A stretch of DNA of 64,000 nt from Sneathiella sp. (GTDB lineage: Bacteria > Pseudomonadota > Alphaproteobacteria > Sneathiellales > Sneathiellaceae): contig NZ_NZMB01000021.1 in assembly GCF_002694385.1 (NCBI RefSeq), positions 42,570 through 106,569 on the forward strand. Reading direction: 5' to 3'. This document shows, in pieces, positions 47,686-56,529 of this stretch. A model generated the notes under the pieces. That model was not told where the DNA came from and ran no database searches. It saw only the letters and a list, made by a program, of their open reading frames with translations. The position numbers and the translations under genes are program-made. Within the stretch, counting starts at the first letter, position 1. Every line of letters starts with the position of its first letter.

Positions 47686-48356
47686 AAGACATATCCCTCA
47701 CCGCGGACCGTTTGCAGATATCGCGGTGATTTCGGATCCTCTTCGATCTTGCGGCGCAGGCGGGTAATTTGCACATCGACGGCGCGGCCCTGGCTGCCAC
47801 TACTGGCCGACAACGCATCCCGGCTGATCGGGACACCCGGCGCGGCCGCCAGCGATTTCAGCAGCAGGGATTCACCGGATGTCAGGGCGATGACGTCGCC
47901 TTCCTTCAGTAACTCCCCGCGCTCCAGATTGAAGGTGAAGTGGCCAAAGCTGAGTTCCTGCCGTTTTTCGGGCTTGGCCCGGCGCAGGATGGCGTCGATC
48001 CGCAGTAACAATTCCCGTGGTTCAAACGGCTTGCTGAGATAGTCATCCACCCCGGCTTCCAGCCCGGCAATGCGGTCTTCGGCATCCCCCATGGCCGTCA
48101 GCATCAGGATGGGAATTTCCTTGCCGGTTCCCGCGCCCGCGCGCACATGCCGGGCAAGTTCAATGCCATCGCCGCCGGGCATCATGCGGTCAAGCACAAT
48201 CAGATCGAAAAAGAAACCTGTCATCCGGCTTTGTGCGGTGGCGACTGTCCCGGCAGTGGTGACGCGATAACCGTTGTCCATGAGGTATTTCCTGAGGAGG
48301 GACAGCAGCCTGACATCGTCATCGACGACCAGAATATGCGGTGCGTTATCCAGCAT
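47673..48356 (-). CDS. petR: OmpR/PetR-type response regulator
   Basis: The 227-residue protein has a receiver domain (ILVVDDDVRLLSLLRKYL, phospho-aspartate in LIVLDRMMPGGDG, LSKPFEPREL) and an OmpR winged-helix domain (VDVQITRLRRKIEEDP, VRGEGYVLWAD). Together with a MarR gene 24 bases upstream it matches the petP-petR pair found beside petABC in Rhodobacter. Here petABC is about 18 kb away and a kinase follows instead. The symbol is an inference from this resemblance. Confidence 0.85.
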   Translation of the reverse strand: MLDNAPHILVVDDDVRLLSLLRKYLMDNGYRVTTAGTVATAQSRMTGFFFDLIVLDRMMPGGDGIELARHVRAGAGTGKEIPILMLTAMGDAEDRIAGLEAGVDDYLSKPFEPRELLLRIDAILRRAKPEKRQELSFGHFTFNLERGELLKEGDVIALTSGESLLLKSLAAAPGVPISRDALSASSGSQGRAVDVQITRLRRKIEEDPKSPRYLQTVRGEGYVLWAD

Positions 48357-48380
48357 ACCCGTGATCCGCTCCGTTCATAC

Positions 48381-48875
48381 TCATGGTTTGAGCACCCGTT
48401 TCAGCACCGTATCCCGGATATCCTCGTCAATCAGGCCGAGCAATACCTTGCGGTATCCCGCGACGGCATCGGCCCCGGCCTCCCGGAAGGCATGGCCGAC
48501 CAGATCACGCTGAACCCGGCTGAGTTCCTGCTCCAGCTTGCGTCCCTTCTCCGTCAGATACAGGCAGCGCTGCCGCCGGTCCTCTTCTCCCTGTCGCTGT
48601 TCGATGAAGCCGCGCTCGATCAGATTGCTGAGCACGCGATTGAGGCTCTGCTTGGTAATACGCAGAATGTCGAGAAGTTCGGAGACAATTATGCCTTCAT
48701 TGCGGCCAACAAAATGAATCACGCGGTGATGCGCCCGCCCGAAATTATAGTCCTTGAGAATCTGGTCCGGGCCTGCCGTGAATTCGCGATAGGCGAAAAA
48801 CAGCAGCTCTATGGCCTGCCTGAGCTCCTCTTCGCGAAGAAAAAGCGGATTATTCGCCGATTTTAAGTCAGTCAT
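48381..48875 (-). CDS. petP: PetP-like MarR-family regulator
   Basis: The 164-residue winged-helix protein shows LLFFAYREFTAGPDQILKDY, RAHHRVIHFVGRNEGIIVSE, ITKQSLNRVLSNLIERGFIE (recognition helix) and a wing with GEEDRRQRCLYLTEKG. The FGRAHHRVIHF segment is typical of PetP-like MarR proteins. It is the first gene of a likely petP-petR-kinase operon and is divergent from ilvE. A perfect palindrome lies 38 bases before its start. Confidence 0.85.
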   Translation of the reverse strand: MTDLKSANNPLFLREEELRQAIELLFFAYREFTAGPDQILKDYNFGRAHHRVIHFVGRNEGIIVSELLDILRITKQSLNRVLSNLIERGFIEQRQGEEDRRQRCLYLTEKGRKLEQELSRVQRDLVGHAFREAGADAVAGYRKVLLGLIDEDIRDTVLKRVLKP

Positions 48876-48913
48876 GTTGACATATATTTCTCAGAATGTT
48901 ACAAAAATTCTAC

Positions 48914-48931
48914 TCGATTCGACAGAATCGA
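48914..48931. promoter_or_regulatory. Palindromic operator candidate between petP-like gene and ilvE
   Basis: TCGATTC (48914-48920), GACA, GAATCGA (48925-48931) is a perfect 7-base inverted repeat in a 105-base divergent gap. The size and symmetry suit a MarR dimer. I infer that the adjacent MarR protein binds here and controls its own operon, ilvE, or both. Confidence 0.5.
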
Positions 48932-48980
48932 ATACTAAGTGGGAATATATGATAGCAATAATAACGCAAGGTGCTTGAAA

Positions 48981-49865
48981 ATGGATACCTCCTCTTTTGC
49001 CGATCGCGACGGCTTCATCTGGTTGAATGGTAAACTCGTACCATGGCGGGATGCAAACATCCATGTGCTTACGCATGGTTTGCATTATGCCAGCAGTGTG
49101 TTCGAAGGGGAACGGGTCTATGACGGCGAAATTTTCAAACTGCAGGAACATACGGACCGGCTGATCGAATCGGCCCGTATTCTCGGCTTCAAGATTGAGC
49201 AGTCGGCGGAGGAAATTAACGAGGCCTGCCGCCAGACGGTTGCCGCCAACAAGATTGTCGATGGCTATGTCCGCCCGGTTGCCTGGCGCGGTTCGGAAAT
49301 GATGGGCGTCTCGGCGCAGAACAACCGCATCAACCTTGCCATTGCCGCCTGGGTCTGGCCGAGCTATTTCTCGCCGGAAGCCCGCATGAAAGGCATTCGC
49401 CTCAAGATGTCTCCGTGGAAGCGTCCTTCCCCGGAAACCATCCCGACCAAGTCGAAGGCTGCGGGTCTTTATATGATCTGCACACTCAGCAAGCATGAGG
49501 CGGAGGCCGAAGGCTTCGATGATGCGCTGATGCTGGATTACCGGGGACAGATCGCGGAATCCACTGGCGCCAACATCTTTTTTGTCCGCGATGGCGTCAT
49601 TCATACGCCGACACCGGATTGCTTTCTTGACGGCATCACGCGCCGCACCGTTATTGATCTTGCAAGGGCCCGTGGGATCGAAGTGGTGGAGCGGGCCATC
49701 ATGCCCGAGGAAATGGCCACCTTCCAGGAATGCTTCCTCACCGGCACAGCGGCGGAAGTCACCCCGGTTGGCAGCATCGGCACTTACCAGTTCACGCCGG
49801 GCGCCATCTGCGAAATGCTGATCAAGGATTATGATAACTGCGTTCGCCGTAAAAAAGCCGCATAA
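48981..49865 (+). CDS. ilvE: Branched-chain amino acid aminotransferase
   Basis: IlvE is the PLP enzyme that makes or breaks down Leu, Ile and Val. The ATG at 48981 gives 294 residues. Motifs are THGLHYASSVFEGERVYDGE, YVRPVAWRGSEMMGV, the PLP lysine region IPTKSKAAGLYMICTL, DALMLDYRGQIAESTGANIF and FLTGTAAEVTPVGSIG. The common GGNY after the lysine reads AAGLY here. AAGG lies 9 bases before the ATG. A terminator follows. Confidence 0.94.
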   Translation: MDTSSFADRDGFIWLNGKLVPWRDANIHVLTHGLHYASSVFEGERVYDGEIFKLQEHTDRLIESARILGFKIEQSAEEINEACRQTVAANKIVDGYVRPVAWRGSEMMGVSAQNNRINLAIAAWVWPSYFSPEARMKGIRLKMSPWKRPSPETIPTKSKAAGLYMICTLSKHEAEAEGFDDALMLDYRGQIAESTGANIFFVRDGVIHTPTPDCFLDGITRRTVIDLARARGIEVVERAIMPEEMATFQECFLTGTAAEVTPVGSIGTYQFTPGAICEMLIKDYDNCVRRKKAA

Positions 49866-49888
49866 GCCGGATATAGATCCTGTTACCG

Positions 49889-49929
49889 ATGCCCGTCTTA
49901 ACCATGTTGGGACGGGCATTTTGATTTTT
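49889..49929 (+). terminator. Rho-independent terminator after ilvE
   Basis: ATGCCCGTC (49889-49897) pairs with GACGGGCAT (49911-49919) around a 13-base loop and is followed by TTTTGATTTTT. It begins 24 bases after the ilvE stop. Confidence 0.85.
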
Positions 49930-50003
49930 GCGCAATATCGTTTAAAATGCTGCAAATTTTACGAATTGGCTGAGCCGCATATTATTCGAAACAACAGGCA
50001 ATC

Positions 50004-51413
50004 ATGAAACTGACCGGAGTCTCCCTGGCCCTTGGACTGGCCGTTTTCAGCATATCCCCCGCATCCGCCAGCTTTGAGGCGGGGCAGGCGGCGCTGGACC
50101 GCAGCGATGCCGTTACGGCTGTTGATGAATGGATTGCCGTTGCCAAACGGGGTGATTCCCGGGCGCAATTCGCGCTTGGCCAGCTTCTTGAAAAAGGCGG
50201 GGATGGTGTTGTTGCCGATCCGGTGGATGCTTTGTCATGGTACCGCCTTGCCGCGGCGCAAGGGCTGACGGAGGCTAGTGAGGCGGCAGAGCGGCTGAGC
50301 GGCCAGCTTGGCGCGGCGGAGGTTGAGGAGGCACATTTACGCACTCTGGCGACGGTCGGGGTTTGGTTCCGGACTTACACGGGTCAGGATGAAGCGGCCT
50401 ATCAGCAGATGCGCGCCGTTGCAGCGGCGGAACGCCCGTCCAGCGCCCGCGTGGAAATTGGCACGCCCGAGACGTCAGTCGCCGATCAGCGGGCGGCGGC
50501 GCAGCGAGAAATGATAGAACAACGCAAGGCGCAAGAGGAGGCTGAGGCCCGCACTCTTGAGGAAAGCCGCCAGGCCGCCATTGCGGCCGCGCAGCAGCAG
50601 GCGGAAGAAGCCAAGCGGCAGGCGGCCCTGCGGGATCAGCAGATCGCCGTCCGGCGGCAGGCCATTGCCGAACAGACGGCTGCTCCCGCCGTGGATGAGC
50701 AGGAGGCCGCGCGCGCCCGCCTTGCCGCCCTGATGGCGAAGCAGGGGGATAGCGCCGGATCGACAGGCGCCGCGGCCGCCGCATCGGCCCCCCCTGTCAG
50801 CAACGCCCCGGCTTCCGCTCCTACCGTCGCGGCCTCCCCATCCGCGAATGGCAGCATCACGAAAGAAACTGTTCCCGCACCTGTCGCGGAAACAGGTAGC
50901 GCGGCAAAGGCCACGGAAAGTCCCGCCGCGAAACTTGAGGAAACGCCAACCGCAACTCCGGCCTCAACCGATAAGCTGAAGGAAAGCAAATCACAGACAA
51001 TGCCGGAGGCGGGCAGTGGCGGCCTTGCGCCGTCACCGCAGAAAACCCCGTCGCAACAGATGGCGTCCACTCAGGGCGACACGTCGTCTCAGCCTTCGTC
51101 TCCTCTGACCGATGAGAAGTCGGCGTCCCTTGCGGCGCTGCAATCCTATGACGGGCTGGATCGCAATGTAGTCGAGGAGATATTCGAGCAGGCCAAGATC
51201 GCCGATCTCGGGACCCCGGCGGCGCAGCGGGAAATCGAAAATTCTATCAGCCGGATCGAGGCGCTGAAATGGTCCCTGATCTCCGGCGCGAAAGGGGACA
51301 AGGCCGCGCCGAAGATGAACAAGGTACTGATGTCGAAGATGTCGCCGGTGCAGATTGCCGAGGCGAACCGGCTGGCCAGCGAATGGCTGATCGCGCAGCA
51401 GCGCAATCTTTAA
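50004..51413 (+). CDS. Exported Sel1-repeat protein with coiled-coil and Ser/Thr/Pro/Ala-rich linker
   Basis: The 469-residue protein has a signal peptide (MKLTGVSLALGLAVFSIS, cleavage near SASA). Sel1-like repeats at about residues 25-100 (WIAVAKRGDSRAQFALGQLL and PVDALSWYRLAAAQGL) follow. A Gln/Glu/Arg/Ala coiled coil lies at about 150-245, a disordered Ser/Ala/Pro/Thr linker at about 250-370, and a conserved-looking helical C-terminus at about 375-469. Sel1 proteins scaffold envelope complexes; the partner is unknown. The gene converges with moaE. Confidence 0.8.
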   Translation: MKLTGVSLALGLAVFSISPASASFEAGQAALDRSDAVTAVDEWIAVAKRGDSRAQFALGQLLEKGGDGVVADPVDALSWYRLAAAQGLTEASEAAERLSGQLGAAEVEEAHLRTLATVGVWFRTYTGQDEAAYQQMRAVAAAERPSSARVEIGTPETSVADQRAAAQREMIEQRKAQEEAEARTLEESRQAAIAAAQQQAEEAKRQAALRDQQIAVRRQAIAEQTAAPAVDEQEAARARLAALMAKQGDSAGSTGAAAAASAPPVSNAPASAPTVAASPSANGSITKETVPAPVAETGSAAKATESPAAKLEETPTATPASTDKLKESKSQTMPEAGSGGLAPSPQKTPSQQMASTQGDTSSQPSSPLTDEKSASLAALQSYDGLDRNVVEEIFEQAKIADLGTPAAQREIENSISRIEALKWSLISGAKGDKAAPKMNKVLMSKMSPVQIAEANRLASEWLIAQQRNL

Positions 51414-51484
51414 CCTAATTTATAAATATTAACCGGTTTTAAATTGGCATGGGCCGTGCCCCGGATCGGGCGGTGTGGGGGTTC

Positions 51485-51937
51485 TCACTTCTGCCAGCGC
51501 CGCGCGGCGTCGATGTCGCTTGTACGCTCTTCCACCCAGACAGTGCGGCCATCGGCTGTCATCTCGCTTTTCCAGAAGGGCGCTTTCGTTTTCAGCCAAT
51601 CCATCAGGAAATTGGCGGCGTCAAACGCGTCCTGACGGTGGGGAGAGGCGGTAATCACCAGCACGATGGGCTCGCCAAGGGCAAGGTTGCCATAGCGGTG
51701 GATGATGCGGCTCGCCTGTAATTGCCAGCGCTGATGGGCTTCCGCCTCAATTTTCGCAAGCTCCCGCTCTGTCATGCCAGGGTAATGTTCGAGGACCAGG
51801 CCCGTGATATTGCGGCCATCGTTAAAATCCCGCACCAGCCCGGTGAAGCTGACAATGGCGCCGATATCGGTGCGACCCTTGCTGATTTCGGCAATCTCGG
51901 CGCCGGTGTCGAAGGCTTCCTGCTGGATGCGGATCAT
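51485..51937 (-). CDS. moaE: Molybdopterin synthase catalytic subunit MoaE
   Basis: MoaE with MoaD inserts the dithiolene sulfurs of molybdopterin. The 150-residue protein shows GAIVSFTGLVRDFNDGRNI, LEHYPGMTERELAKIEAEA, IIHRYGNLALGEPIVLV and the active-site lysine region LMDWLKTKAPFWKSEM. It starts immediately after the moaD stop and ends the uvrC-pgsA-mobB/moeA-moaD-moaE run. Confidence 0.95.
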   Translation of the reverse strand: MIRIQQEAFDTGAEIAEISKGRTDIGAIVSFTGLVRDFNDGRNITGLVLEHYPGMTERELAKIEAEAHQRWQLQASRIIHRYGNLALGEPIVLVITASPHRQDAFDAANFLMDWLKTKAPFWKSEMTADGRTVWVEERTSDIDAARRWQK

Positions 51938-52189
51938 TCAGCCCCCCGTGACCGGCGGGAAAAAGGCAATCTCGTCACCCTCGGAAATCGGGGTGTTGCC
52001 GATGATATATTCCTGATTGACGGCGATGCGGACAACATCGCGATCGCTGAAGACTTCCGCAAAGGCGGGCCCGCGCTCCTGCATCCATGTGACAAGGCTG
52101 TCCGTATCGGGCCGTTCCGCCGCCCAGGGCAGGGTCTCCCCGTTCATCTGCAGCTTTGTTTTCAGCCACGCAAAATAGAGAATTTTCAT
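51938..52189 (-). CDS. moaD: Molybdopterin synthase sulfur-carrier subunit MoaD
   Basis: This 83-residue ubiquitin-fold carrier begins KILYFAWLKTKLQMNGETL and ends EGDEIAFFPPVTGG with the C-terminal Gly-Gly that is thiocarboxylated. It overlaps the mobB/moeA fusion by 4 bases (ATGA) and abuts moaE, so both synthase subunits should be made together. Confidence 0.95.
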   Translation of the reverse strand: MKILYFAWLKTKLQMNGETLPWAAERPDTDSLVTWMQERGPAFAEVFSDRDVVRIAVNQEYIIGNTPISEGDEIAFFPPVTGG

Positions 52190-53943
52190 CCCGTAAACTC
52201 CGAAAAGGGAAGGAATTGTACCATGTCTCCCTTGTTAATATAGCGGCAGTCTTCGCCAATTTCGACCAGCCCGTTGGCCCAGGCCGCGGAAGAGAGAATG
52301 CCGGAACCCTGTCTTGGAAATATCTCGACGCTGCCGGGGCCATCCGCCGCCGCGTGATACCGCGCGCGCAGCCATTCCCGGCGGCCCGGTTTTTTCTCAT
52401 AGGTGAAGTCGGCCGTGGCAGTAAAATGCAGCGGTGGGGTTTGCCGCGCGCCGGACAGGCGCTGGATCAGCGGGCGCAAGAAAAGAAGCCCGCAGACAAG
52501 CGTGGAGACCGGATTGCCGGGCAGGCCGATGAAGGCGGTGCTGCCGATCTGGCCGAGGGCGAGGGGGCGTCCGGGCTTGATGGCGATGCGCCAGAAATGC
52601 AGCCGACCAATACGCGCGAGAATGCGTTTGACATGATCCTCATCGCCCACGGAGACGCCGCCGGAAGTGATGATGATCTCATGCTGCCGGGCGGCCTGAC
52701 GAAGGGCCGTTTCAATTGCCTCCGGCTCATCAGGCAGGATCCCGAGATTGCTGGTCTCGCATCCCAGCTTTTGCAGCAGTGCCAGCAGCATATAGCGGTT
52801 GCTGTCATGGATATGGCCGGGGGCGGGCGGCTGCTCCGGTTCCAGCAGTTCATCGCCTGTGGAGAACAGCGCCACGCGCAGCGGATTGTAGACGGGCAAT
52901 TGTGAAATACCGACAGAGGCAAGCAGCCCGACATCCTGTGGCCGGAGACGGTGGCCGCGCTCGAGAAGAAGCTGGTTTTTGCGGATATCCTCCCCCGCTT
53001 TGCGGCGGTTCTCACCGGGCTGCAACCCCTTGGGTAGGCGGATGCGGTCGCCGTCCAGATGGACATGCTCGACCATGGCGACGCTATCCAGTCCCTCCGG
53101 CATCAGGGCGCCGGTCAGTATCTTGACAACGCCCTTTCCCGCCCTGCCCGCAAAGGGATGCCCCGCCCTGCTGTATCCCGCCACAACCCGAGGCAGGGCC
53201 GGGTCTTCCAGATAGTCGCGATGCCGAAAGGCATAGCCGTCCACGGCGGAGTTATCTGCGGGTGGCAAATCGAGGGAGGAATGCATATCCGCCGCGAGCA
53301 CCCGGCCACATCCCTCCATAAGGGGACAGCTTTCCTGCCCGACGGCAATATCGGCCGATGTGGCAATAAGGGCAATCGCATCACGGGCGCTCAGGATCTC
53401 TTCCCCCTGTGCGAAGCAGTCGCCCTGCAGCGCGTGGACTGGTGCGGCCTCTCCCCGGAAATGTCCGATAATGAAATCCGCAATTTGCTGCTCATCATCC
53501 AGATCCAGAACTGGGATCGGCGCGTCATATCCGCGCGCCGTTGTCGCAAGGGCGATGATGCTGCTATCTTCCCCATAGCGCGGAGCACTGCCACTTTCGG
53601 GGCGCCAGACTTCAATCTTCGGGAAGTTTTCCGACTTGAACCCTTCGATCAGCAGGAAATCGACAGGCGTAATCTTTTGCACAATTTCCTCGAACGAGGC
53701 TTCCGCCCCGTCGCGGTTTTCATGCATCAATGCCCAGCGGCGGGCAGAGGAAATCAGGACTTCACCGGCCCCGGCCTCCCGATGGCGATGGGAATCCTTG
53801 CCCGGCCGGTCGATATCGAAGCGGTGATGCGCATGCTTGATGGTGGAAACGTCATAGTCGCGTTCCTTGAGGGCCGGGATAAGGCGCGTCAGCAGGGTTG
53901 TCTTGCCGTTTCCGCTCCATCCTGAAATGCCGATGATATGCAT
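52186..53943 (-). CDS. MobB-MoeA fusion, molybdenum cofactor biosynthesis
   Basis: The 585-residue protein joins two enzymes. Residues about 1-165 are MobB, the GTP-binding partner of MobA, with the P-loop GISGWSGNGKTTLLTRL and IKHAHHRFDIDRPGKDSHRH. Residues about 185-585 are MoeA, which inserts molybdate into adenylated molybdopterin. It has PPADNSAVDGYAFRHRDY, ILTGALMPEGLDSVAMVEHV, FSTGDELLEP, TSGGVSVGDEDHVK, IKPGRPLALG and GLPGNPVST. I chose the ATG at 53943 (MHIIGISG). Fusions of this kind are known in proteobacteria. mobA is not in the window. Confidence 0.95.
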   Translation of the reverse strand: MHIIGISGWSGNGKTTLLTRLIPALKERDYDVSTIKHAHHRFDIDRPGKDSHRHREAGAGEVLISSARRWALMHENRDGAEASFEEIVQKITPVDFLLIEGFKSENFPKIEVWRPESGSAPRYGEDSSIIALATTARGYDAPIPVLDLDDEQQIADFIIGHFRGEAAPVHALQGDCFAQGEEILSARDAIALIATSADIAVGQESCPLMEGCGRVLAADMHSSLDLPPADNSAVDGYAFRHRDYLEDPALPRVVAGYSRAGHPFAGRAGKGVVKILTGALMPEGLDSVAMVEHVHLDGDRIRLPKGLQPGENRRKAGEDIRKNQLLLERGHRLRPQDVGLLASVGISQLPVYNPLRVALFSTGDELLEPEQPPAPGHIHDSNRYMLLALLQKLGCETSNLGILPDEPEAIETALRQAARQHEIIITSGGVSVGDEDHVKRILARIGRLHFWRIAIKPGRPLALGQIGSTAFIGLPGNPVSTLVCGLLFLRPLIQRLSGARQTPPLHFTATADFTYEKKPGRREWLRARYHAAADGPGSVEIFPRQGSGILSSAAWANGLVEIGEDCRYINKGDMVQFLPFSEFTG

Positions 53944-53965
53944 GCAAATCAAGCCTGACCCTGTA

Positions 53966-54541
53966 TCAGCTCTGTACCGACGGGCCGTCATCCATCATAT
54001 GTTTGAGGCCGAGGCGCAGATAGTCATATCCCGTCCAGACGGTCAGCAGGCCGGCGACCCACAACAGGACCTCGCCGATCTGGATGGCATCGACATATTG
54101 CGTGACGGCCGGACCGCCAAGCAGAAAGCAGAGGGCGAAAATCTGCGCTGCGGTTTTCCATTTGGCGAGCTTGCTCACCGGCATGCCGACGCGCAACTCA
54201 GCGAGATATTCGCGCAGGCCAGAGACCATAATTTCACGGCAGAGGATGATCGTCGCCGGAATCAGGACCCAGCCGCTGATCCGGTCAATGCCGACCAGCA
54301 CCAGCAGGGCAGAGGCCACCAGCAGCTTATCCGCAACAGGATCGAGAAACCGTCCGAGCTTGGATGTCTGGCCATACAGGCGCGCGAAATAGCCGTCGAG
54401 AAAATCGGTGATGCCCGCCGCCACGAACAGCCCGAGCGGAATCCAGCTCGCCAGCGTGCCCGGCAGGAACAGCGATGCGAGCAGCAGCGGAATGACCATA
54501 ATCCGCGACAGGGTGAGTATATTAGGCAGGCTTAGGAGCAT
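53966..54541 (-). CDS. pgsA: CDP-diacylglycerol:glycerol-3-phosphate 3-phosphatidyltransferase
   Basis: PgsA makes phosphatidylglycerol phosphate at the inner membrane. The 191-residue protein has about five helices. The CDP-alcohol phosphotransferase motif is complete: DGYFAR, then GQTSKLGRFLDPVADK, matching DGxxAR-x8-GxxxDxxxD. It begins MLLSLPNILTLSRIMVIPLL. It lies 74 bases after uvrC, a conserved linkage, and supplies the lipid donor used by Lgt. Confidence 0.96.
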   Translation of the reverse strand: MLLSLPNILTLSRIMVIPLLLASLFLPGTLASWIPLGLFVAAGITDFLDGYFARLYGQTSKLGRFLDPVADKLLVASALLVLVGIDRISGWVLIPATIILCREIMVSGLREYLAELRVGMPVSKLAKWKTAAQIFALCFLLGGPAVTQYVDAIQIGEVLLWVAGLLTVWTGYDYLRLGLKHMMDDGPSVQS

Positions 54542-54615
54542 ATAAATTCTGGTCGCCGACGGTCTGCTGAAAAAGCCAGTATAGGCAGGGGTTTGCTTTT
54601 ATAAAAGAGCAGAAG

Positions 54616-56529
54616 TCAGCTTTTCTCGTGAAAAAAATTATAGATGATTTCGGCCGTTGCCCGGGAGATCCCCTCAACGGCCTGCAAATCGCCGAGAGCC
54701 GCCTGTTCTACGCCCTTGGCCGAGCCGAAGCGGTTGAGCAGGGCCTTCTTGCGTTTCGCGCCAATGCCCGGAATGTCATCGAGCGGCGACCGGCCGATGG
54801 CTTTTGATCGCTTCGCCCGGTGGGTGGAGATGGCGAAGTGATGCACCTCGTCCCGCAGCCGCTGCAGGAAATAGAGAGTCGGGTCCTTTTCCGGCAATGA
54901 AAACGGCGCCTTGCCGGGGATGAAGAAACGTTCGCGTCCGGCGTTGCGGTCCGGTCCTTTTGCGATGCCGACAAGGGTCACATCACTGATGCCGAGCTCT
55001 TCGAATACCTCCTGCGCGATATTGAGCTGCCCCTGTCCGCCGTCAATCAGGACCAGATCGGGCCATTGCTCGCGGGAACCGGAGGCGTCCGGCCCGGCCC
55101 GGTCCGGATCTTCCTTCTGCAGGCGGGAGAAGCGGCGCGTCAGCACTTCGCGCATCATGCCGTAATCATCGCCGGGCGTGAGGGCGCTGTTCTTGATATT
55201 GAACTTGCGATAGGCCTTTTTCTCGAACCCGTCCGGCCCGGCCACAACCATTGCTCCGACGGAATGGGTGCCGGAAATATGGCTGTTGTCATAAACTTCG
55301 ATGCGCTGCGGCGGCTCGGGCAGGTCAAAAGCCTCCGCCACCCCTTCCAGATGCTTGCGTTGGCTCGCATTCTCGGCCATCCGGCGAAGCAGTGCTCCCT
55401 TCGCATTCATCAGCGCATGATCGACCATTTCCTTTTTCGGCCCGCGCTTCGGCGTCTCGATCCGCACGACGCGCTCCGCTGTGATCGAAAGGGCCTCGCC
55501 GATCAACTCTGCATCGGGAAGTTCATGGCTGGTCCAGATGCGCCGGGGCGCCGGGCGGCTGTCATAGAACTGACCGATGAAGGCGGCCAGCACGTCGGCG
55601 GGGCTATCGTCCTTGTTATGGGATGGATAATGCGCCCGGTTGCCGAAATTTTGTCCTGAGCGCAGGAAGAAGATCTGCACGCAGGTCTGCCCGCCCTCCT
55701 GATAGGCGGCGATGACATCCACCTCGTCTTCGGACGGCAGGTTGATGGTCTGGCGCGACTGGATATGGGCCATGGCCTTCAGCCGGTCGCGCAATATGGC
55801 CGCCTGCTCGAAATCGAGCGCATCGGAGGCGGTCTGCATGCGGCTGACCAGCTTCTCCTGCAATTGATGGCTCTTACCGGAGAGAAAGCCGCGCGCCTCT
55901 TCCACCACATCGAGATAATCCGCCCGGCTGATCAGCCCGACGCAGGGGCCGGAGCAGCGCTTGATCTGATATTGCAGGCAGGGGCGGGTGCGGTTCTGGA
56001 ATTCGGAATCCGAGCAGGAGCGGAGCGGGAACAGCCGCTGGAAAGTTGCCAGTGTCTCATTGACTGCCCCGGCGGACGCGAAGGGACCGAAATATTCGCC
56101 CTTGCGATTGCGGGCGCCGCGGTGCTTTGTGATCTGCGGCCAGTCATGATCACCGGTGATCAGGATATAGGGGAAGGATTTGTCATCGCGCAGGATGATG
56201 TTGTAGCGCGGCTTCAGATTCTTGATCAGATTGGCTTCCAGCAGCAGTGCTTCCACCTCCGTATGGGTGGAGACGAATTCCATCGACCGGGTGAGGGACA
56301 CCATGCGCATGATCCGGCTCGATTGCCCTGTTGCCTTGATATAGGAGCTGACACGCTTTTTAAGGTTTTTCGCCTTGCCGACATAGAGAACCTGACCGTC
56401 CGTCCCGATCATGCGGTATACCCCCGGACTGCCCGGCAGGGTTTTCAGAAACCGCTCAATCACCTCCGCCCCGCGACGGAAGGGGGAGATGCTGGTCTTT
56501 TCATTTGATTCGGTATTCTGATCCATCAT
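54616..56529 (-). CDS. uvrC: Excinuclease ABC subunit C
   Basis: UvrC makes the two incisions of nucleotide excision repair. The 637-residue protein has the GIY-YIG nuclease (SPGVYRMIGTDGQVLYVGKA, near residues 35-55) and a Cys-containing region near residue 170. A UVR motif (LVSRMQTASDALDFEQAAIL) and the RNase H-like endonuclease core (RIEVYDNSHISGTHSVGAMV, LVLIDGGQGQLNIA) follow. C-terminal helix-hairpin-helices contain IPGIGAKRKKALLNRFGSAK. uvrB is 5 kb away in the same direction. Confidence 0.97.
   Translation of the reverse strand: MMDQNTESNEKTSISPFRRGAEVIERFLKTLPGSPGVYRMIGTDGQVLYVGKAKNLKKRVSSYIKATGQSSRIMRMVSLTRSMEFVSTHTEVEALLLEANLIKNLKPRYNIILRDDKSFPYILITGDHDWPQITKHRGARNRKGEYFGPFASAGAVNETLATFQRLFPLRSCSDSEFQNRTRPCLQYQIKRCSGPCVGLISRADYLDVVEEARGFLSGKSHQLQEKLVSRMQTASDALDFEQAAILRDRLKAMAHIQSRQTINLPSEDEVDVIAAYQEGGQTCVQIFFLRSGQNFGNRAHYPSHNKDDSPADVLAAFIGQFYDSRPAPRRIWTSHELPDAELIGEALSITAERVVRIETPKRGPKKEMVDHALMNAKGALLRRMAENASQRKHLEGVAEAFDLPEPPQRIEVYDNSHISGTHSVGAMVVAGPDGFEKKAYRKFNIKNSALTPGDDYGMMREVLTRRFSRLQKEDPDRAGPDASGSREQWPDLVLIDGGQGQLNIAQEVFEELGISDVTLVGIAKGPDRNAGRERFFIPGKAPFSLPEKDPTLYFLQRLRDEVHHFAISTHRAKRSKAIGRSPLDDIPGIGAKRKKALLNRFGSAKGVEQAALGDLQAVEGISRATAEIIYNFFHEKS

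Noticed and set aside
51414-51484. TTAA-N6-TTAA considered as a CtrA site
   Set aside because: The spacing is six rather than seven and it lies between convergent genes.
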